Of a stretch of 8,238 bases of DNA, positions 1-5,488 are shown one piece after another (positions within the stretch are counted from its first letter, which is position 1; each line of letters opens with the position of its first letter). The DNA is taken from contig JAHEXS010000045.1 in NCBI GenBank assembly GCA_023252015.1, forward strand, positions 1 to 8,238, read 5' to 3'. The DNA is from Candidatus Nitrosotenuis sp. GTDB lineage: Archaea; Thermoproteota; Nitrososphaeria; Nitrososphaerales; Nitrosopumilaceae. The translations under genes were made by a program, and so were the position numbers. The notes beneath the pieces were generated by a model, which was not told the origin of the DNA, made no database searches, and worked only from the letters and a program-made list of their open reading frames with translations.

Positions 1-260
1 TACTCTGTCTCAGTACTGTCCCTGCCTGCAAGTATTTCCAAATTTCTTGTTCGAAAGTCGCCTTCGACTGGCGTTGCCTGATAGAACACCGATTTTGCTG
101 GGTGCACGTTTTCAAGCAAGGTCTCACCAATCATCTTTTTCTTTGATAGTAAAGAATCGGGAATCCTAACTATGATGATTTCTCCTATCTGATCAAAAGC
201 AGAAAACAACTCCGTACTTTCCTCCTCTGAAAGGATTCCATCCAATGCTTTTTTTAGCAT
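1..260 (-). CDS. trm5: Trm5-family tRNA (guanine-N1)-methyltransferase, N-terminal part (runs off left edge)
   Basis: The first 86 residues of a minus-strand protein whose remainder lies outside the window. They match the D2 region of archaeal Trm5, the SAM-dependent enzyme that methylates N1 of G37 in tRNA anticodon loops to prevent frameshifting. Visible marks are a beta strand EIIIVRIPD, the helix IGETLLEN, then a hairpin with VFYQATPVEGDFRTRNLEIL and LAGRDSTETE. This corresponds to the IGELA...VKGEFRVRELEHLAG stretch I remember from Methanocaldococcus Trm5. The SAM-binding Rossmann domain would follow off the edge. The protein seems to lack the D1 domain, since only about 25 residues precede this region, as in shorter Trm5 homologues. 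The ATG at 260 lies 5 nt after the rli1 stop with no clear Shine-Dalgarno. An in-frame TTG at 269, overlapping the rli1 stop, is an alternative start. Co-transcription with rli1 is likely. The family is fairly sure; the exact subgroup (Trm5 or the wyosine-pathway Taw22 type) is not. Confidence 0.75.
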   Translation of the reverse strand, partial: MLKKALDGILSEEESTELFSAFDQIGEIIIVRIPDSLLSKKKMIGETLLENVHPAKSVFYQATPVEGDFRTRNLEILAGRDSTETE

Positions 261-265
261 TCGTG

Positions 266-2050
266 TCAAATCTTGTAGTAAAAATTGCCCGTGTCTTTTT
301 GCTGTTTGTCTAGTCTGCTTTCAGCTTTGTTTACTCGAGGTCTGCGCGTTGCCTCGTCTCTTCTAAATGTAATGTCTAGTGATTTGAGAAACTTGTTCAT
401 TGCGTCTGCCTTTGTCAAGGGAGCTGTGCCATGTCCTGTCTTTCCTGAAACTCCATCAAAGATCACCATCTTGTCAGAAATCAAATCCATCAGCTGAATA
501 TCGTGATCAATCACTATTGCTGATTTTGCATATGAACGAACAAATCTCTGAATGAATTTGGCAACTGCAATTCTGTCTTCGACATCCAAAAATGCAGACG
601 GCTCATCCAATGCGTACACGTCTGCTTTTTTCAAAAGGCATGTTACGATGGCGACTTTTTGCAATTCTCCGCCTGACAAATTCTTGACTGACTTGTTGTA
701 GAGTTTTTTTATTTTTAGCGGATCGACAATTTGCTCTTCTTCGACACTGCCAAAAATTGGCCCGCCGTTTGCCGTATCGAGCACTGATATGACATCGACA
801 TCAATGTCGTTTGTCAGATACTGCGGCTTGTACGATATGGTTACTGCTCTGTCGATGGAACCGAAATCTGGTTTTTCGACTCCTGCAATCATCTTCATCA
901 TAGTAGTCTTGCCAAGCGCGTTCGCACCCATTACTCCAAGAACCTCTCCACGTCTTACCTGTCCGCCATCAATTGAGACAGAAAATGCAGGATACAGGCG
1001 TTTTAGTTCAGGATAAGAAATGACAACTTCACCCTTTTCGAAATCATCAGTAGATGTAGATACGTCAAAGCTGAACTTTTTGTCTCTAAATCTTACGTTT
1101 TCATTTGGCAGGTAACCATCCAAAAACACGTTGATGCCGACCTTGGTTGACAAAATATTTGAAACTATTCCGTATGCTGCCGGCTCGCCATACAACACGT
1201 CGATGTAATCGCTAAGAAAGTCAAGCAATGTCAAGTCGTGCTCTACTACCATTACGCTTTTTCCAATGTTGGCAAGACTGTGAATTACTCTTGCCACGCC
1301 CCTTCTTTGAAATACATCATTGTATGACGACGGCTCGTCAAAAAAGTAAAAGTCAGCTTCTTTTGATGCCGTAACTGCAACTGCAAGCCTTTGCAGCTCT
1401 CCACCACTGAGCTCCTTTACGTGATGCTCAATGGAATTTTCCAGTGACAACTGCCTGATTAAATCTTGAGTGACATTTCGCTGATCATATTTGTCTAATA
1501 GTTCTTTAGCTGTCCCATCAAAGACCTCTGCAACCTGATACACCTGCTGTGGTTTTATGGAAGCTTTGATTTCCTGATTTTTTATTTTTTCAAAATGATT
1601 TTTCAGTTCGGTTCCAGCAAAAGACTTTATGACATCATCCCATTCTGGAGGATTCTCATAATTTCCAAGGTTTGGTTTTAGGTTTCCAGATAAAACGTTC
1701 ACAACAGTGCTTTTGCCCATTCCATTTCTTCCAAGCAAGCCAACAACCTCACCTTTTTTTGGAGTCGGAAGACGATACAGTCTAAAAGAATTCATTCCGT
1801 ACTGGTGAATTTTCTCCGTTGCAAGTTCTGTTGCTAAATTAACAATTGTAATCGCCTCAAAGGGGCAGACCTTTACACAAATTCCGCACCCATTGCAGAG
1901 GTCTTCGTCGATCTGTGCTTTTTTAATCTCCTCGTTCAATACAATACAATCTGCGCCTGATTTGTTCACTGGACAGTACTTGATGCATTCAAGGCCGCAC
2001 TTTTTTGGCTGGCATAGCTCCTTGTCCAGTACAGCTACTCTGTGAGTCAC
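266..2050 (-). CDS. rli1: ABCE1/Rli1 ribosome-recycling ATPase
   Basis: A 594-residue soluble twin-ATPase of the ABCE1 family. It splits 70S-type archaeal ribosomes after termination together with aRF1/Pelota and can act in initiation. The N-terminal ferredoxin-like domain has all eight cluster cysteines (C13, C18, C22, C26; C52, C55, C58, C62), enough for two [4Fe-4S] clusters. NBD1 has Walker A GRNGMGKST (107-115), signature LSGGELQ (214-220), Walker B FYFFDEP (234-240) and switch EHD (270-272). The hinge reads EPAAYGIVS (289-297), with FLDGYLPNENVRFR following. NBD2 has Walker A GANALGKTT (375-383), signature LSGGELQ (458-464) and Walker B VYALDEP (478-484). Length is normal for the family. 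In NBD2 the usual PNG of the P-loop is ANA, a conservative oddity. The start is GTG at 2050: a TATA element sits 23-30 nt upstream, so the mRNA is probably leaderless, and this start gives the expected RVAV N-terminus. It is followed by the Trm5-family gene. The family call is secure. Confidence 0.97.
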   Translation of the reverse strand: MTHRVAVLDKELCQPKKCGLECIKYCPVNKSGADCIVLNEEIKKAQIDEDLCNGCGICVKVCPFEAITIVNLATELATEKIHQYGMNSFRLYRLPTPKKGEVVGLLGRNGMGKSTVVNVLSGNLKPNLGNYENPPEWDDVIKSFAGTELKNHFEKIKNQEIKASIKPQQVYQVAEVFDGTAKELLDKYDQRNVTQDLIRQLSLENSIEHHVKELSGGELQRLAVAVTASKEADFYFFDEPSSYNDVFQRRGVARVIHSLANIGKSVMVVEHDLTLLDFLSDYIDVLYGEPAAYGIVSNILSTKVGINVFLDGYLPNENVRFRDKKFSFDVSTSTDDFEKGEVVISYPELKRLYPAFSVSIDGGQVRRGEVLGVMGANALGKTTMMKMIAGVEKPDFGSIDRAVTISYKPQYLTNDIDVDVISVLDTANGGPIFGSVEEEQIVDPLKIKKLYNKSVKNLSGGELQKVAIVTCLLKKADVYALDEPSAFLDVEDRIAVAKFIQRFVRSYAKSAIVIDHDIQLMDLISDKMVIFDGVSGKTGHGTAPLTKADAMNKFLKSLDITFRRDEATRRPRVNKAESRLDKQQKDTGNFYYKI

Positions 2051-2072
2051 AAAGTTATACTCGATTTGTTCA

Positions 2073-2080
2073 ATTTATAT
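2073..2080 (-). promoter_or_regulatory. TATA box of rli1
   Basis: ATATAAAT on the minus strand, centred about 26 nt upstream of the GTG start of rli1. That is the spacing expected if transcription starts at the start codon (leaderless mRNA). Pattern-based inference. Confidence 0.65.
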
Positions 2081-2116
2081 CTCGTCGAGGCGGTTTTTGT
2101 AAATTTGAGAGTAATC

Positions 2117-2122
2117 TTAATA
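2117..2122 (+). promoter_or_regulatory. TATA box of 5S rRNA
   Basis: TTAATA, centred about 29 nt upstream of the predicted 5' end of the 5S rRNA. It lies back to back with the rli1 TATA box, so the two promoters share about 100 bases. Confidence 0.5.
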
Positions 2123-2148
2123 CAGATCAAGCAAAGAAATGTTTTCAA

Positions 2149-2262
2149 GCCGGCCACAGCGTTGGGGCGCGACCCAGTCTCTTTCCGAACCTGGAAGTCA
2201 AACCCAATGTCGCTACTGTGCTACTAAGGTGCGAGAGCTCTTGGGAAGCAGTAGTGCTGGCA
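2149..2262 (+). rRNA. 5S ribosomal RNA
   Basis: Large-subunit 5S rRNA recognised from conserved sequence and folding. The ends pair as helix I (GCCGGC at 2149 with GCUGGC ending at 2261). The helix II/III arm contains CACAGCG followed by UUGGG, pairing with CCCAA and CGCU. Loop C carries the near-universal CCGAACCUGGAAGUCAA core, flanked by the CCAG/CUGG stem. The last arm is closed by CUACUG with CAGUAG. At about 114 nt it is close to the usual 115-125 nt, so the true ends may lie 1-3 nt further out. No 16S or 23S rRNA and no tRNA is adjacent. This solitary arrangement fits Nitrososphaerota, where I recall 5S being unlinked from the 16S-23S operon. It has its own TATA element upstream, and CTTTT follows directly downstream as a probable termination signal. 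No other RNA family fits. Confidence 0.93.
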
Positions 2263-2272
2263 TCTTTTAATC

Positions 2273-2280
2273 AAATATAA
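2273..2280 (+). promoter_or_regulatory. TATA box of the C2H2 mini-gene
   Basis: AAATATAA, centred 26-27 nt before the ATG at 2303, supporting leaderless transcription from that start. It begins only about 11 nt after the 5S rRNA 3' end. Confidence 0.65.
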
Positions 2281-2302
2281 GACACAATTTTTGATACCGT
2301 AC

Positions 2303-2431
2303 ATGCCAACATGTTCCGTTTGCGGCCAGCAGATAGAAAACGACATTAGATTCCTAAACCACATGATGGAAAAACACGGATTTAGAAATTCAAATGTCGG
2401 CACACCTGACCGAAACTCAAGAGGCTACTAG
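2303..2431 (+). CDS. Small C2H2-type zinc-finger protein (42 aa)
   Basis: A 42-residue protein consisting of essentially one zinc finger: C4-x2-C7 in TCSVCGQ, then H20 and H25 in FLNHMMEKHGF. The spacing C-x2-C-x12-H-x4-H is a classical C2H2 pattern, and the hydrophobic positions (I15, F17, L18) suit the helix. A short polar tail ends in RGY. Such single-finger mini-proteins occur in archaea; the target (DNA, RNA or protein) is unknown. The start is supported by a TATA element about 26 nt upstream and by the reading frame opening just before the finger. It follows the 5S gene directly and ends tail to tail with pepA, the two TAG stops overlapping in a CTAG. Short length makes any coding call less certain, but the intact motif plus the well-placed promoter argue it is real. 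Confidence 0.8.
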   Translation: MPTCSVCGQQIENDIRFLNHMMEKHGFRNSNVGTPDRNSRGY

Positions 2432-3900
2432 CTACTCAAGTAATCGATAACTAGTCTGACGCCAAACCCTGTTGCGCCCTTTGGATTGTAAGATTTTTCT
2501 TTTGATCCTGTTTGAATCCATGCAGTTCCTGCAATGTCAAAGTGAGCCCATGGGACAGTTCCGACAGCATTTGCCAAAAACGCAGCAGCAGTAATTGCCC
2601 CTGCAGCCCTACCAGTTCCAACGTTTTTGATGTCTGCATTATCTGATTTTATCATGTCCATATAGTCGTCGTTTAGTGGAAGCTGCCACACCTCCTCTCC
2701 CGTTCTGTCTGATGATCTCTTGACCTTGTTTACAACATTGTTGTTGTTGCTTACAAATCCCGCCACATTTGCACCAAGTGCGACAATGCACGCGCCAGTA
2801 AGCGTTGCAAAGTCAAGTATTGCCTTTGGCTTGTATGTTTTTATTCCGTATGATAATGCGTCAGATAAAATCAGCCTGCCTTCGGCATCCGTATTGTGAA
2901 TTTCCGCAGTACTTCCACCGTACAGTTTTATTATATCGCCAGGCCTGTATGACTCCCCGCTAGGCATGTTTTCAACTGACGGGATTATTCCAACTATGTT
3001 GACTGGCAACTTTAATTCTGATACTGCCTTCATTATTCCTAGAACGGTGCAGCCACCGCACTTGTCAAACTTCATTTCGTCCATTTTTTCTGCCGGCTTG
3101 ATAGAAATTCCGCCTGTGTCAAATGTGACTGCCTTGCCTACTAGGACTGTAGGTGATTCGTCCTTTTTTCCGTTGTATTCTAGTATGATCAGCTTTGGCT
3201 CGTTTTTGCTTCCCTGACCTACTGCCGTTATTCCACCAAATCCCTTTTGCCGTAATTCATTTTTTGACAAAATGGTACACTTGAGTTTATTTTTTGCTGC
3301 CAAGGATTTTGCAAATTCTGCCATGTGTGCCGGGACACATTCGTTTGGAGGAAGATTTGCAATGCTTCTGGCAAAATTGACACTTTCTGAAACTGTCTTT
3401 GCTTTTGATACGTGATGCGAAATCTTGACCTCATCTGAGACTAGAATTGAAAGATTTTGCAATACTGGATTCTTTTCCTTTTTGTGTTTGTCAAATGAAT
3501 ATAGTGAAAGACTGACGCCTTCAACTATTGCGTTTATTGCAGAATCTGTCTTTAGTGGAAACTTGTCTGGCAGCACAATGGAAAATTCCCTGATCTCTAG
3601 CTCCGTGATCTTTTTGGCTATCTTGCCTGATGATGCTCTCAGAGCTTCATGATTAATTTTATGTGTCTGCCCGAGTCCTACTAGAACAATTTTTTCCGCA
3701 GGAATCAATCCGTGAGTGTGAATAATGTACAGGCTTCCGCGTTTGCCCTTGGTTTCTTTTACAGACTGTTTTATCGCTGCAAGTAATTTAGAGTCTATCT
3801 TTGGCAAACCAAACGGCTCTTCTGATTTTTCTGCAACAAAGAAACAAAGCGCCTTGGTCTTCTTTTTTAGCGGCTGCGTTTTTTCCGCATTGATCATCAT
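2428..3900 (-). CDS. pepA: Leucyl aminopeptidase (peptidase family M17)
   Basis: A 490-residue cytosolic metallo-aminopeptidase that removes N-terminal residues from peptides, probably finishing proteasome-derived peptides. The N-terminal macro-like domain spans about 1-165 and the catalytic domain about 170-490. The two-metal site is complete, and its spacing matches the bovine enzyme exactly (offset +6): K256, D261, D279, D338 and E340. The catalytic lysine is K268 and the bicarbonate-binding arginine R342. The family signature NTDAEGRL is at 336-343. The segment after D279 reads KCGGCTV instead of the commoner M-S/G-G-A-A-A-V type, so the metal-site wall is somewhat divergent. The start is the first of two tandem ATGs (3900 and 3897), with a TATA element about 30 nt upstream. 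It is divergent from a Cys/His-rich mini-gene. Its stop overlaps the stop of the convergent C2H2 gene, leaving no intergenic terminator space. M17 proteins can also act as DNA-binding or structural proteins, but the intact active site argues for peptidase. Confidence 0.96.
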   Translation of the reverse strand: MMINAEKTQPLKKKTKALCFFVAEKSEEPFGLPKIDSKLLAAIKQSVKETKGKRGSLYIIHTHGLIPAEKIVLVGLGQTHKINHEALRASSGKIAKKITELEIREFSIVLPDKFPLKTDSAINAIVEGVSLSLYSFDKHKKEKNPVLQNLSILVSDEVKISHHVSKAKTVSESVNFARSIANLPPNECVPAHMAEFAKSLAAKNKLKCTILSKNELRQKGFGGITAVGQGSKNEPKLIILEYNGKKDESPTVLVGKAVTFDTGGISIKPAEKMDEMKFDKCGGCTVLGIMKAVSELKLPVNIVGIIPSVENMPSGESYRPGDIIKLYGGSTAEIHNTDAEGRLILSDALSYGIKTYKPKAILDFATLTGACIVALGANVAGFVSNNNNVVNKVKRSSDRTGEEVWQLPLNDDYMDMIKSDNADIKNVGTGRAAGAITAAAFLANAVGTVPWAHFDIAGTAWIQTGSKEKSYNPKGATGFGVRLVIDYLSS

Positions 3901-3926
3901 ATGGTTTTTGCTCGTATTTTTTGCGC

Positions 3927-3934
3927 TATTATAG
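3927..3934 (-). promoter_or_regulatory. TATA box of pepA
   Basis: CTATAATA on the minus strand, centred about 30 nt upstream of the pepA ATG. It implies a leader of only a few nucleotides. Confidence 0.55.
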
Positions 3935-3941
3935 ATTACTT

Positions 3942-3955
3942 TGCATGATGATGCA
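3942..3955. repeat. Hyphenated palindrome between divergent promoters
   Basis: TGCAT-GATG-ATGCA, an inverted repeat of 5-bp arms around a 4-bp spacer. It lies between the TATA boxes of pepA (minus) and the Cys/His-rich mini-gene (plus). The position, next to both BRE regions, suits an operator for a dimeric regulator, but the arms are short and no regulator is known. Confidence 0.35.
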
Positions 3956-3960
3956 TATCG

Positions 3961-3968
3961 ATAAATAC
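3961..3968 (+). promoter_or_regulatory. TATA box of the Cys/His-rich mini-gene
   Basis: ATAAATAC, centred about 26 nt upstream of the ATG at 3990, as expected for a leaderless transcript starting at that codon. Confidence 0.65.
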
Positions 3969-3989
3969 CTGATTTTTCTATGAATAAAT

Positions 3990-4130
3990 ATGACTAGCAT
4001 GAAATGCGTATCTTGCGGAATTGGGTTCTTTTCACCAACTGGTTCAAACAAATGTCCCAAGTGCACAAAAAATCAAGGCACAGAAATGGATCATGGCCAC
4101 GACTCTTGCGGTTGCGGGCATAGTCACTAA
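3990..4130 (+). CDS. Cys/His-rich zinc-ribbon mini-protein (46 aa)
   Basis: A 46-residue protein not assignable to a named family. The body is a zinc ribbon, C6-x2-C9 in MKCVSCGIGFF and C22-x2-C25 in NKCPKCTK, which should bind one zinc. The C-terminal tail is an extra metal-binding segment, HGHDSCGCGHSH, with H35, H37, C40, C42, H44 and H46. That tail resembles metal-chaperone or metal-sequestration tails more than a nucleic-acid-binding finger. The ATG at 3990 is chosen because the TATA box sits 26 nt upstream; an in-frame ATG at 3999 is the alternative and would still keep both Cys pairs. It is divergent from pepA (a two-metal enzyme) across 89 bases. A role in zinc or other metal handling is inference from composition only. 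A T-rich stretch follows the stop. Confidence 0.8.
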   Translation: MTSMKCVSCGIGFFSPTGSNKCPKCTKNQGTEMDHGHDSCGCGHSH

Positions 4131-4141
4131 TTTTTTATTTT
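4131..4141 (+). terminator. T-rich terminator after the Cys/His-rich mini-gene
   Basis: TTTTTTATTTT begins directly after the TAA. Oligo-T stretches on the coding strand are the usual archaeal intrinsic termination signal. Confidence 0.6.
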
Positions 4142-4181
4142 AATTATATGATGAAATCCGAATTGTATGCTTGATTAAATT

Positions 4182-4733
4182 TTATTTCTTTTGTCTCTCG
4201 TCAAAGTATTTCTGGCATTGAAATTCTTGGAAGGCCTGCTGTAACTTTGCCTTTCCCTGTCCGTCAGTTACAATCATTGCAATTTGCTCAAGCTTTGGGT
4301 TTATGGATGTCTCTTTCATAATGGCGGTTGTCAAAACACCGCGAAACTCATCTGACAGTGGTTTTTTGAAAAACGCAGTTCTGTTGTCTGTGTTCTGCAA
4401 AATTTCTTTCCATGGCTTGAATTCTTCTGGATAGTTGGCAAGCAGGCTGTCTATTTTTACTCCTGGCAGTTTTTCACCGTCAGGGTACACGCCATAGGCA
4501 ATGCCGTAAATCAATTCGCACTCTGTATTCATCTTGTATGTTTCGGCTACGTCATTTCCTTGCTGAAATATGGGGCCCTGCATTTTGCTTGTAGGGTTTG
4601 TGTTGTCAAGTGTTGATTCTTGTATGGTTTGCTGATTTGGATTGTTTGAACTAAAATACACTGCAATAACTGCGATTACTATTGCCGCGGCAACTCCTGC
4701 TGAAATCATACCGATGTTTTTCTTTGCTAACAA
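4182..4733 (-). CDS. Membrane-anchored extracytoplasmic protein of unknown function
   Basis: A 183-residue protein I do not recognise. The N-terminus KKNIG followed by one hydrophobic helix (about 7-27, rich in Ala/Val/Ile) is a signal anchor. Next comes a Ser/Thr/Asn/Gln/Pro-rich linker (28-60), typical of thaumarchaeal surface proteins, then a soluble domain (about 62-183) likely outside the cell. That domain has just two cysteines, C72 and C173, near its two ends, which could form a disulfide closing the fold. The C-terminus is charged (FDERQKK). The best start is TTG at 4733, because GGTGAG lies about 7 nt upstream on the coding strand as a Shine-Dalgarno-like site and a stop codon closes the frame just before. 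ATG at 4709 (M9) would shorten the cytoplasmic tip but keep the helix. It lies 63 nt downstream of the PD-(D/E)XK-like gene in the same direction, so co-transcription is possible. Confidence 0.8.
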   Translation of the reverse strand: MLAKKNIGMISAGVAAAIVIAVIAVYFSSNNPNQQTIQESTLDNTNPTSKMQGPIFQQGNDVAETYKMNTECELIYGIAYGVYPDGEKLPGVKIDSLLANYPEEFKPWKEILQNTDNRTAFFKKPLSDEFRGVLTTAIMKETSINPKLEQIAMIVTDGQGKAKLQQAFQEFQCQKYFDERQKK

Positions 4734-4796
4734 GCATACTCACCAAATAAGATAGTCTAAAAAACCTATCATCATTGTAAAAGGAAAACTCTGTAA

Positions 4797-5192
4797 TTAG
4801 AATCCTAGAACCTGGATGTTTTCTCTCCAGGAAATATCAAAACTGTGATATGTCTGTCTTATTTTGGAGTGGCACTCTTGGGGCACGCCGATGAAAAACG
4901 GAAGCTTTGAGCCTTGCGACTTGCCGCTTTTCATAAGCATTTTTGAAAAATCTGTAAACTGCTCTTTTGTAGATTGTTCTCCAAGCTCGCTGCAAAGTTT
5001 TACCTTGCCAATGTATCCTAGCTGATTTTTGGGATTAACTGCAATGACGTCTGGTGCATGCCTTGTTATCACAAAAGGTTTGTCAAAGCCTTCATAATTT
5101 GCATATTGAATATGGAGCCCATTTGATACAAAATGATCTATTAATCCCTTAATCAAAGACTGGTGATCCTGTTTTCTTGGCAAGACGATCAC
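4797..5192 (-). CDS. PD-(D/E)XK nuclease-like protein with a substituted catalytic residue
   Basis: A 131-residue protein with the layout of a small restriction-endonuclease-like fold: an N-terminal helix (about 8-24), a strand, then PD (P47-D48) in HAPDVIAVN. A hairpin strand follows, GYIGKVK (59-65), then helix EQFTDFSKMLM (about 77-87) and a strand SKLPFFIGVP. In this superfamily the strand after PD normally carries (D/E)-x-K. Here the aligned triplet is K63-V64-K65, so the metal-binding acid seems lost while D48 and K65 remain. It could be an inactive, DNA-binding or regulatory relative; I cannot assign substrates. The start is GTG at 5192, with an AAATA-containing TATA-like element about 32-35 nt upstream; no ATG is available nearby in frame. 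It is divergent from a zinc-ribbon mini-gene and upstream of the membrane-anchored gene. That it is a gene is fairly sure. The fold assignment is by pattern only. Confidence 0.7.
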   Translation of the reverse strand: MIVLPRKQDHQSLIKGLIDHFVSNGLHIQYANYEGFDKPFVITRHAPDVIAVNPKNQLGYIGKVKLCSELGEQSTKEQFTDFSKMLMKSGKSQGSKLPFFIGVPQECHSKIRQTYHSFDISWRENIQVLGF

Positions 5193-5224
5193 CTAGGCGT
5201 GAGACTATTAAGTGTTAGTTGGTA

Positions 5225-5236
5225 TTTGAATTCAAA
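5225..5236. repeat. Perfect 12-bp palindrome in divergent intergenic region
   Basis: TTTGAATTCAAA is a perfect inverted repeat between the divergent PD-(D/E)XK-like gene (start 5192) and zinc-ribbon gene (start 5278). It overlaps the TATA-like TCAAATACC read on the minus strand about 32-35 nt upstream of 5192, a location suited to an operator. Chance occurrence in AT-rich DNA cannot be excluded. Confidence 0.4.
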
Positions 5237-5251
5237 AAAGCCCAATCATTC

Positions 5252-5257
5252 TTATGT
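5252..5257 (+). promoter_or_regulatory. TATA-like element of the zinc-ribbon gene
   Basis: TTATGT within TTCTTATGTG, centred about 24 nt upstream of the ATG at 5278. The match to the archaeal TATA consensus is weak; support comes from position. Confidence 0.4.
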
Positions 5258-5277
5258 GGACAAAAAAGCCAACAATT

Positions 5278-5415
5278 ATGTCATACAACAAGAAAATGTA
5301 TCCATGCACTTGTTCCGATTGCGGCAAGTCAGCAGAGGTACCTTTCCAACCAAAAGAAGGCAAACCAGTTTATTGTCGTGAATGCCTACCAAAACACCGT
5401 ACTCCAAGATTTTAA
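5278..5415 (+). CDS. Small CxxC...CxxC zinc-ribbon protein (45 aa)
   Basis: A 45-residue zinc ribbon: C12-x2-C15 in CTCSDCGK and C33-x2-C36 in VYCRECLPKH, with an extra cysteine at C10. The stretch between the pairs, VPFQPKEGKPVY, is characteristic of a widespread small zinc-ribbon type in archaea and candidate-phyla bacteria (pattern CxxCG...VPF.P..G.PVYCR.C). I know of no firm function. The basic C-terminus (PKHRTPRF) is compatible with nucleic-acid binding. The ATG at 5278 keeps a short basic N-terminus, and a second in-frame ATG at 5296 (M7) is a possible start. It is divergent from the PD-(D/E)XK-like gene and convergent with mscL, with oligo-T signals after the stop. That it is a gene is well supported by the conserved motif; the function is unknown. 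Confidence 0.85.
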   Translation: MSYNKKMYPCTCSDCGKSAEVPFQPKEGKPVYCRECLPKHRTPRF

Positions 5416-5421
5416 ATTAAG

Positions 5422-5439
5422 TTTTTAACTTTAATTTTT
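5422..5439 (+). terminator. Oligo-T terminators after the zinc-ribbon gene
   Basis: Two T5 runs (5422-5426 and 5435-5439), the first 6 nt after the stop codon. A further T6 run lies at about 5461-5466. This is the expected form of archaeal intrinsic termination in a convergent gap. Confidence 0.5.
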
Positions 5440-5473
5440 AAAATAATCTGGGTACAGCTCTTTTTTATATTCC

Positions 5474-5481
5474 AAAAAAAA
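5474..5481 (-). terminator. Oligo-T terminator after mscL
   Basis: Eight consecutive T on the minus strand, starting 7 nt past the mscL stop codon, as expected for an archaeal terminator. Confidence 0.6.
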
Positions 5482-5488
5482 CTAGCGA

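Noticed and set aside
266..2050. Possible broken NBD2 in rli1 because of the unusual P-loop GANALGKTT
   Set aside because: The G-x4-G-K-T pattern, signature motif, Walker B and switch histidine are all intact, so the change is probably lineage variation.
2005..2280. Plus-strand open frames across the 5S rRNA region
   Set aside because: They run antisense to the rli1 start and straight through the 5S rRNA, which explains the sequence. No protein motif is present.
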